64,000 bases of DNA from Lactarius indigo (lineage: Eukaryota; Basidiomycota; Agaricomycetes; Russulales; Russulaceae), in the NCBI GenBank assembly GCA_025766275.1, contig JAFKAC010000019.1, positions 186,001 to 250,000 of the forward strand, in the 5' to 3' direction. The notes beneath the pieces are model-generated. The model worked only from the letters and a program-made list of their open reading frames with translations, did no database searches and was not told the DNA's origin. Shown here one piece after another: positions 57,849 through 64,000 of the stretch (position 1 is its first letter; each line of letters opens with the position of its first letter). The position numbers were made by a program, and so were the translations under genes.

Positions 57849-58797
57849 ATGTCTGATGATTTCTTGTTGTCTCTGCCCTCCGGGCCCGGGGGTTTCGGGG
57901 CAGATGCCGCAGATCTGCCTTCCTTCACACCGCCCCCTCAAGCTGCTCCCGATTCGTTCGAGAAAGACTTGGACAACGTCGCTCTGGATGTCCAATTTCT
58001 GACATTAGATGATATTTTCCCTCCGTCCCCATCTGAATTTGCGTACACGATGCAGTCTAGGAGGGACCCCGCCACATCCGAGTACTCTTCCATGACTTGC
58101 TCTACTTCCGACTATTCGGCGCCTTTCGACTTTGGTCCTCCCCCGGGCCTCACCTCTTCAACCGAATCCATATACACGACGCAGTCCAGCGAGGACCCCG
58201 CCACTTCGGAGTACTCTTCCATGACCTACTCTACTTCCAGCTATCCGGCGCTGCCCCTCGACGACTTCGTCTCTCAGCTCGATGCAGTTGATCCCAAGCT
58301 CACTATGTTTTCTGACCCGTCCCCGTTCTTCGACTCTTCCGGACTCCAACTCTCCCCTCCTCCCTCCTCCCCGGATGTTTACGTGTTCGAGGCGCAGTCT
58401 GACAATGGGTCCTATCCACCACCCATTGGCATATCTCCACAGATTCTTTCCGCCACCTTTCAGAGCCCTACCCCGCCATATCCGACGGATTCCCCCGTTC
58501 GCGCTGCGTCGGCCAAAGGAAGCCGCACCGGTCCCATCAGGACGAACGAAGTGTGCTCTCAATGCGGTCGCGGTAAGCAGGTCTTTTGTTCTTTTGTGTT
58601 TCTAGACGCTTAGCGTTTCTTTCCAAGTTCTAACATCCGGGCGAAAGTCCAACATGAAGGCGCACATGAAGACGCACGACCCGAACAGGGAAAGGCCGTT
58701 CGTCTGTCGCGAAATTGACTGCGAGCATCCTTTTTTCACCCGCAGTAACGACCTCAAACGTCATATGGTGTCCCAGCACGGAGATCGGGCAAAGTGA
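57849..58797 (+). CDS. C2H2 zinc-finger protein 1 of a tandem trio, abnormal finger spacing
   Basis: Exons 57849-58572 and 58628-58797 (55-nt intron) encode 297 aa. The N-terminal 230 residues are Ser/Pro/Thr-rich with repeated DPATSEYSSMT units, like an activation or disordered region. The C-terminus holds two C2H2-like fingers. The first, CSQCGRVLTSGRKSNMKAHM, has 14 residues between cysteine and histidine instead of 12. The second, CEHPFFTRSNDLKRHMVSQH, has 13. The sister genes have 12 in both, so three extra residues sit in the metal-binding loops and DNA binding may be weakened. The intron splits the first finger, right after its cysteines. It is a likely nuclear transcription factor; targets are unknown. 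Confidence 0.8.
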
Positions 58798-60630
58798 ACC
58801 AATCTTTCAGTTTCACAGCCTCTTATTCGCCGTGCCGCTATTGTTTGGTGTTGTGCGACAAATGTGGAAAATGGAGCCGCGTTTGGCGCAGGATGGGCCG
58901 TGACTATGACCGCGGTGATGTCTTCTAGTGAAGGTTAAGCGTCTGGGGAAACGTTTGATGTAAGTCCCGATGGTTTCTCTGCTCAAGGTACCTCCTGACA
59001 TTGCGATGCCACTATAATCTCAGCAGCCCTGATATATGACGTGTCCCGCACTGGTCTTATCGACCGGGAGAAGTGACTCAGTGTAGGTCGTCCTTTCGTC
59101 TCGTTCCCCAAGTGATATCATATAGCACCTTCCCCTGTGCTATGTTACCATTCGATGTGTGGATTGTTACACTACCGACTCATTTCTTTTTCTGTCTCTT
59201 TCTCGATTTTTCTGTACGTTCTCCCAACATGTTGATTCGACATTCTGTATGACTCGGAAACGTATGACGTAGCTTCGTCTGTCTCGACTCCTGTAGTACT
59301 TAAAGGACTCTCATGTAACCACTAGAGCTCTAAGCTCGGCCTACTGTGCTCAACCGCAGTAGCTTTCTCGTATAAACATCTTTTCGGCTTCACGAACACC
59401 GATCCCGAACAACCTCGCTTTCCCCGCTCGTCTTGTGCACCATCGCTCCGCCGTCTTGTTGTCGGCATTCTCCCGGAACCTTACTGCGCGTGACATGAAT
59501 TGTATATTTTTTTTCTTGTCTTACGCCTTGAGACGTACATAATTGCACCCCACTTGGCGCTTATAGTATCTCTTCGTACTATAGCTTTACTTTCTCGTGT
59601 TTGCGTTTTGACTCTACAGTATGCTCCCCACATTTTCCCCACAAAAAAGAAAAAAAATCGGATTACCGTTTTCTATAAAACTTGTAAAACACGAATCTGA
59701 AATAAACCTATTCGAGTCCCGTTCTTACTCCTGCCCCCAGCTTCAGCTCTCGGGCACACGAACCATCGTAGCCCTGTCAGATACGCTAGCACTCCTATGC
59801 GTCTTGATTCCACTCGCCTTATAAAAGTGTTGCCAGTCGATGATGGTAGTCGATAGCCGGGTCGCGTCTTTGTTAGACTCTTTACTCGACTGAAGTAATG
59901 TCACGTGTACGATGATACTGTAACGCCGAGTTTGGATGTCGCGAGAAAATAGTACCATATATAGACAACCTTATGGACGCAGTCGCCCTTTGGTCGTGTT
60001 CGGTCGCAGACTTGACCGATCCGACTTGGCGAATGCCTAACCCCGACTTAGTCCCCGACTGGCACGACACTTCCCCAGAATACTCCTGGACAAAAATTGG
60101 TGGGTGCTGGGTAGGGAACAGAGGTTCGGCATCGGAGAACCGGCAACATTGCGGCAACATCGAAAAGGCACAAGACGACGAAGTCCGGAGTTCAACCAAT
60201 GCGGGAATACGCGTTGGTCAGAATTTTACGATGAAGATTCGTCTGGAAAGACAGGAAATAGTGATATCGTGGTGCCGCAGGCCCGGGAGAAAGCCAGATT
60301 GACCACGAGACCAAAGTACGTCTCACCACCCCTTTCTGCGCAGCAGCCACTAATCGGGCAGGAGGGGCCGTTTTACGACACGCCGCCGTCGATACTCTGT
60401 AGCGATGTACACGACTGTCATCGATGGGATTCCGTGATGTTCTTCGCATCGCATGCGATCCTATTATGATGTAATCTGAATTAGCTGTTGTGTCGGCCTT
60501 AGGAGATGGCTCCGCAGCTGCCTCATACCTGATTTAATCCTTCCCGCCACCGCGTCTTCTTCCTCTCATCTCCCCCACCTCATCCCATTTACCACCTACT
60601 CTTTATCTCCCGCACTCAATAACCCTTACC
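58798..60630. other. Zinc-finger 1 3' flank and zinc-finger 2 promoter
   Basis: 58850-59160 is similar to the sequence after gene 2 (GTGTTGTGCGACAAATGTGG; GATATCATATAGCACCTTCC), including a weaker form of its hairpin near 59050-59080 (CTGGTCTTATCGACCGG). 59160-60400 has no recognisable gene. 60410-60630 is the promoter block shared with gene 1. Confidence 0.5.
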
Positions 60631-61450
60631 ATGTCTGATCTCTGGTTGTCTCCGGAAAGTGGTGAGGCAGACCAGCATTGCTTCGCGCCATCGCCCGAAT
60701 CGTTCGAGGAATTCCTCGAAGAACTTGACAACAACATCGATGTGGATGTCCAATCTCTGACATCGCCCGATGATCCTTTCCACAACTTTCGTGGTTTCAC
60801 TCCGCCCCCCGGCCCCGCCTCGCCGTCGGAGTCTACACTCACGACGCAGTCCAGCGACGGCCCCGCCATATCGGAGTGCTCTTTCATGACCAATTCGACT
60901 CCCAGCTATCCGGCGCTGCCCTTTGACAACTTCGTCTCTCAGTTCAATGCTGTTGATCCCAAGCACGGCATGTTCTCCGATCTGTCCGCGTTACTCGACC
61001 TCGACTCTTTCGGACACCAGCTCTCCCCGGCCTTTTTCACGGACGTTTACGTGGTCAATCAGTCCGACGATGGGCCCTATCGACCACCCGTTGGCATATC
61101 TCCCCACATTCTCTCCGACGCCTTTCAAGGCCCTCCCCCGCCATACTCAGTGGACCCCCCCGTCTGCGCCGGACCAGCCACCCAAAGCGGCGCGGGTCCT
61201 GTCAGGGAGAAATACGTGTGCCCTCACTGCGGCCACCGTAAGTAGAGCTTTTATTCTTTGTTTCTTAGACGCTCAACGTTTCTTTTTAGGGTCGGCACGG
61301 AGGCACAACCTGAAGACACACATGGAAACCCACAACCCGAACAGGGATAGGCCATTTGTGTGCCCTATAAGTGACTGCAGGCAACCTTTCACCCGCAAGC
61401 ACGACCTTAAACGTCATCTGGAGTCCATGCACGGAGGTCGGGCAAAGTGA
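60631..61450 (+). CDS. C2H2 zinc-finger protein 2 of the tandem trio
   Basis: Exons 60631-61237 and 61290-61450 (52-nt intron) encode 255 aa starting MSDLWLSPESGEADQHC. A Ser/Pro-rich N-terminal part contains FTPPPGPASPSES, PALPFDNFVSQFNAVDPK and ISPHILSDAFQGPPPPYS, all with counterparts in the two sisters. Two canonical fingers end the protein: CPHCGHRSARRHNLKTHMET with its second His, and CPISDCRQPFTRKHDLKRHL with a final His four residues on. The linker THNPNRDRPFVC is longer than the usual TGEKP type. It is probably a sequence-specific transcription factor. This copy has the most regular zinc ligands of the three. Confidence 0.85.
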
Positions 61451-63001
61451 CGAATCCCCCCCCCCTCCCCCATTTTCACAACCTCTTTTTTCGCGTGTGC
61501 TGTTGTTTGTCGGTGCGCCAAGTGTGGAAAGAAACCACGCTTGGCGCGATATGAACCGTGACTGTGGCTGCAATGATGTCTAAGTGAAGGTTAAGCTTTC
61601 CGAGGAAATGTCGGAGGTATGTCGCCAGCGGATTCTCTTCTCGACGCATCTCCTGACATTGCTGGCTCGCTATAATTAGCAGCCCCATGACGGTTCATAT
61701 GACGCATCCCGCTCTGCCGCCTTAGGATCGTTGTTGCTACTCCTGGTCTTTTCGACCAGGAGAAGTAGCAACGATGTAGGTCGTCCTCCCGCTTCGTTCT
61801 CTACGCGTTATATCGGATAGCACCTTTCCTTGTGCTGAGTTACCATCCAATTTACCGAAGGAATCGTATCTTGCCCCCCCCACCCCCCCCCTTCATTCCT
61901 CTCGTACTACGCCTCTCGCTTTCTGGTGTTCGTTTCTTGACTCCTTACACCCCTCCACTTTCCTTAAAAAAAGTTTGTCTGGTCGCCGTCTATAAAAATT
62001 GTTAAAAAAAAATGAACCCGAAATATATTTATTCAAGTCCCATTCGACGTTGACGGAGGCGGAACAGGATCATGGACCTCAAGTAATCGCTGGCAGCTAA
62101 TGTAGACAGATGGCACGGCACCTCACAGTAATCCTTTCGCATCTTTCTCGGGGAACCGTTTTGTTTGGGACATAAATACGCATCGCGTACCGCCTGCCAT
62201 CTAACTGATTTGATTTCGGTTTACGAGTTTCACCCGCCAAGCCATGGCTTTGGCTTACACTCGTTCACGGAGAGCTCAGATTTTGGTCCACATTACTAGA
62301 GAATTGTGACACCCTGTATTGGACTCACGAGAGGCTGTGTGATGGTATAGCACAGTGTACCCTTTGGCTGAAATGACGGGGATACAGTCTTCGTCGTACA
62401 CGTGCGCAATCCCAAAATGGATGGATTTACTATTTAGTGCTACTGTATTGCATGCATACCAGTTCCTTGCGCCAGTTTTGCGCCAGTACGCCCGCAGCCC
62501 TCCACATCTCACTAATTATACAAACAGGAGTACGAAGGCCGTCGGCCCCATCATCTTCGCACCTCCGAGTCGCTCAGGTCACAACGGGTTCGTGCGCAGG
62601 AGAAAAAGCCAGACGACGGGCTAGTGCAAGGTCTCGCGTTATCAAGCAGGAGAGGGGCCTTTTTTCGTCGACACGCGGCATGTCTATATTCTTCTCCCGC
62701 AGCGATAACGCCCTTTTGGAGACATTCGAGTTCTATCCGGGTACGTGGGATACAACTTGTGCAATGTGTGCAGGAAGATGGCGACTTGTGATGTTCTTCG
62801 GCGCCTTCAACGGATGCGATCCTATTATTATGTAATACGAACGTGCTTAGGATCTGAAGATCTTCGGAGTTCAAACCGCAGCGACTTCGTACTCTGATTT
62901 CCATATAACCACTCCCCATCGTCGCAGTCTTCTCCCCTCGTCCCTCGTTCTCTCACCGCCATCTACCACCTACATTTTATCTCCCAGCTGAATAGTATAC
63001 C
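61451..63001. other. Zinc-finger 2 3' flank, hairpin, and zinc-finger 3 promoter
   Basis: 61451-61830 matches the flank of gene 1 and includes a strong hairpin (listed separately). A C-rich run (about 61875-61891) follows. 61900-62770 has no recognisable gene. From about 62788 the GTGATGTTCTTCGG...TGCGATCCTATTA block repeats the promoter of genes 1 and 2. Confidence 0.5.
61726..61776. repeat. Long inverted repeat (hairpin) downstream of zinc-finger 2
   Basis: GTTGCTACTCCTGGTC, a loop of TTTTC, then GACCAGGAG-AAG-TAGCAAC can fold into a 16-bp stem with a 3-nt bulge; a further ATCGTT/AACGAT outside can extend it. It lies about 280 bp after the stop, so it could be in the 3' UTR or be the remnant of a small element. 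Confidence 0.75.
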
Positions 63002-63832
63002 ATGTCTGATGATCCCTCGTTGTTTCTGCCCTTTGAGGGTGTCAATCCGGCTCTGCCTTCCTTCCGCCCCCCTCAGGGTCATCTCGAAGCGTTCTACAAA
63101 GATTTGGATCTCCTTGACAACCCAGATTTGGATAGCCAATTTCCGACACCAGATGATCTTTCATACGCCTTTCACAATTCCACTCCGCTCCCGGGCCTTG
63201 CCTTGCCATCCAAATTTACACGCACGACAGAGTCCAGCGAGGGCCCCGCCACCTCGGATTACTTTTCCACGAATTATTCTACCTCCAACCATCCGGCGCA
63301 CTTCGACTCCGGCTCTCAGCTCCGTGCCGTTGATCCAATGCGCACCATGTTCTCTACTCGTTCCTCGTTCCTCGACTCTTCCGGACCCCAATTCTCCCCG
63401 ACCCTCGTCCCAGGCGTTTATGTGGCAGAGGCACAGTCCGACGATGTACCCTATCGACAACCCGTTGGCATGTCCCCATATATCCTCCCTACCGCCTTTC
63501 AGAGCCCTCCCCCGCCATACCCAACGGATTCCCCCGTCTGCGCTGCGTCCGAGTCGGCCAAACAAAGCCATACGGGTCCCATCAGGGCGGAACACACATG
63601 TCCCGACTGCGGTCGCGGTGAGTAGAACCTTTATTATCTTCGTTTTCTAGATGCTCAATGTTTCTTTCTAGTGTTTGACCGGAAGTCCAACCTGAATTCG
63701 CACAAGGAGACCCACAGCCCGAACAGGAAAAGACCATATGTGTGTCCTGAAAGTGGCTGCGGGAAGACTTTCATCCGCAGTAACGACCGTAAACGCCATG
63801 TACAGTCCCAGCACGGAAACCAGGTAAAGTGA
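63002..63832 (+). CDS. C2H2 zinc-finger protein 3 of the tandem trio
   Basis: Exons 63002-63617 and 63672-63832 (54-nt intron in the same place as in the sisters) encode 258 aa starting MSDDPSLFLPFEGVNPALPS. The N-terminus keeps GPATSDYFSTNYSTS and QLRAVDPMRTMFS, matching the sisters. The fingers are CPDCGRVFDRKSNLNSHKET with His, and CPESGCGKTFIRSNDRKRHV with the final His in SQHGN. Spacing is canonical (12 residues) in both. The linker is THSPNRKRPYVC. It closes a head-to-tail trio spaced 2.8 and 2.4 kb apart. Function is inferred as DNA binding; no target is known. Confidence 0.84.
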
Positions 63833-64000
63833 CCAATCCTTTATTCCACAAGCTCTTATTCGCGTGCGCTGTTTCTTCGGCGCGACAAGTGCGCAAAGGT
63901 GCCGCATTTGGCGTGCAAGATGTCCCATGAGTATGACATCTAGTGAAAGTAGGTATCTGGAGGAGTGTTTGAGGTATGCCCCGACGGATTCTCTATGTGA
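63833..64000. other. 3' flank of zinc-finger 3
   Basis: GCGCGACAAGTGCGCAAAGG and the following bases match the flanks after genes 1 and 2. The hairpin position would lie beyond the window end. Confidence 0.5.

Noticed and set aside
1..64000. CRISPR array, rRNA or bacterial-type operon
   Set aside because: No short regular repeats with unique spacers, no rRNA-like stretches; gene structure is eukaryotic throughout.

Overview
The window reads as nuclear DNA of a filamentous basidiomycete, an agaricomycete and probably one of the Polyporales. The grounds are dense GT-AG introns of about 50-60 nt, F-box/LRR-like proteins of the agaricomycete type, DUF6534 membrane proteins, a DUF6570-Rep-helicase Helitron and Ser/Pro-rich C2H2 zinc-finger proteins. 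The species call is inference. No rRNA, tRNA or CRISPR array was recognised.

Layout. (1) 1-2548: a 5'-cut, frameshifted F-box gene and a tandem copy of its 3' half. (2) 2976-4803: an intact five-exon LCB1 gene (serine palmitoyltransferase subunit 1). (3) 5.6-52.7 kb: a degenerating tandem array. Each unit pairs a minus-strand DUF6534 membrane-protein gene with a plus-strand LCB1 copy. There are nine DUF6534 copies and eight broken LCB1 copies besides the intact one. The LCB1 pseudogenes keep introns, so they arose by DNA duplication. Three share one nonsense mutation, and blocks 34.0-41.4 kb and 42.0-50.7 kb are a second-order duplication. (4) 13759-22670: an 8.9-kb Helitron inside unit 3. 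It has TC and CTAG ends, an A|T target and an empty site that can be read from sister units. It carries an intact-looking RepHel gene (1,853 aa in the five-exon model), a divergent gene for an OB-fold-like possible ssDNA-binding protein, and a third unrecognised gene. (5) A small MITE-like element (44.4 kb), a truncated LINE end (41.4-42.0 kb) and an F-box pseudogene (26.9-27.4 kb) lie inside the array. (6) 53452-55238: an F-box gene paralogous to the one at position 1, so F-box copies bracket the array. (7) 57.8-63.8 kb: three tandem C2H2 zinc-finger genes with the same two-exon layout.

How it fits together. The array looks like a birth-and-death cluster. Unequal crossing-over amplified DUF6534 genes and carried LCB1 along as a passenger. 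Only one LCB1 stayed functional, as expected for a housekeeping sphingolipid gene, and mobile elements landed in the redundant DNA. The Helitron genes would act together: Rep nicks and rejoins ends, the helicase unwinds, and the OB-fold-like product might coat single strands. Splice models for LCB1, RepHel, the OB-like gene, the third Helitron gene, the complete F-box gene and the three zinc-finger genes were checked by hand, and in each the exon lengths sum to a multiple of three. The middle exons of the DUF6534 genes were not resolved.
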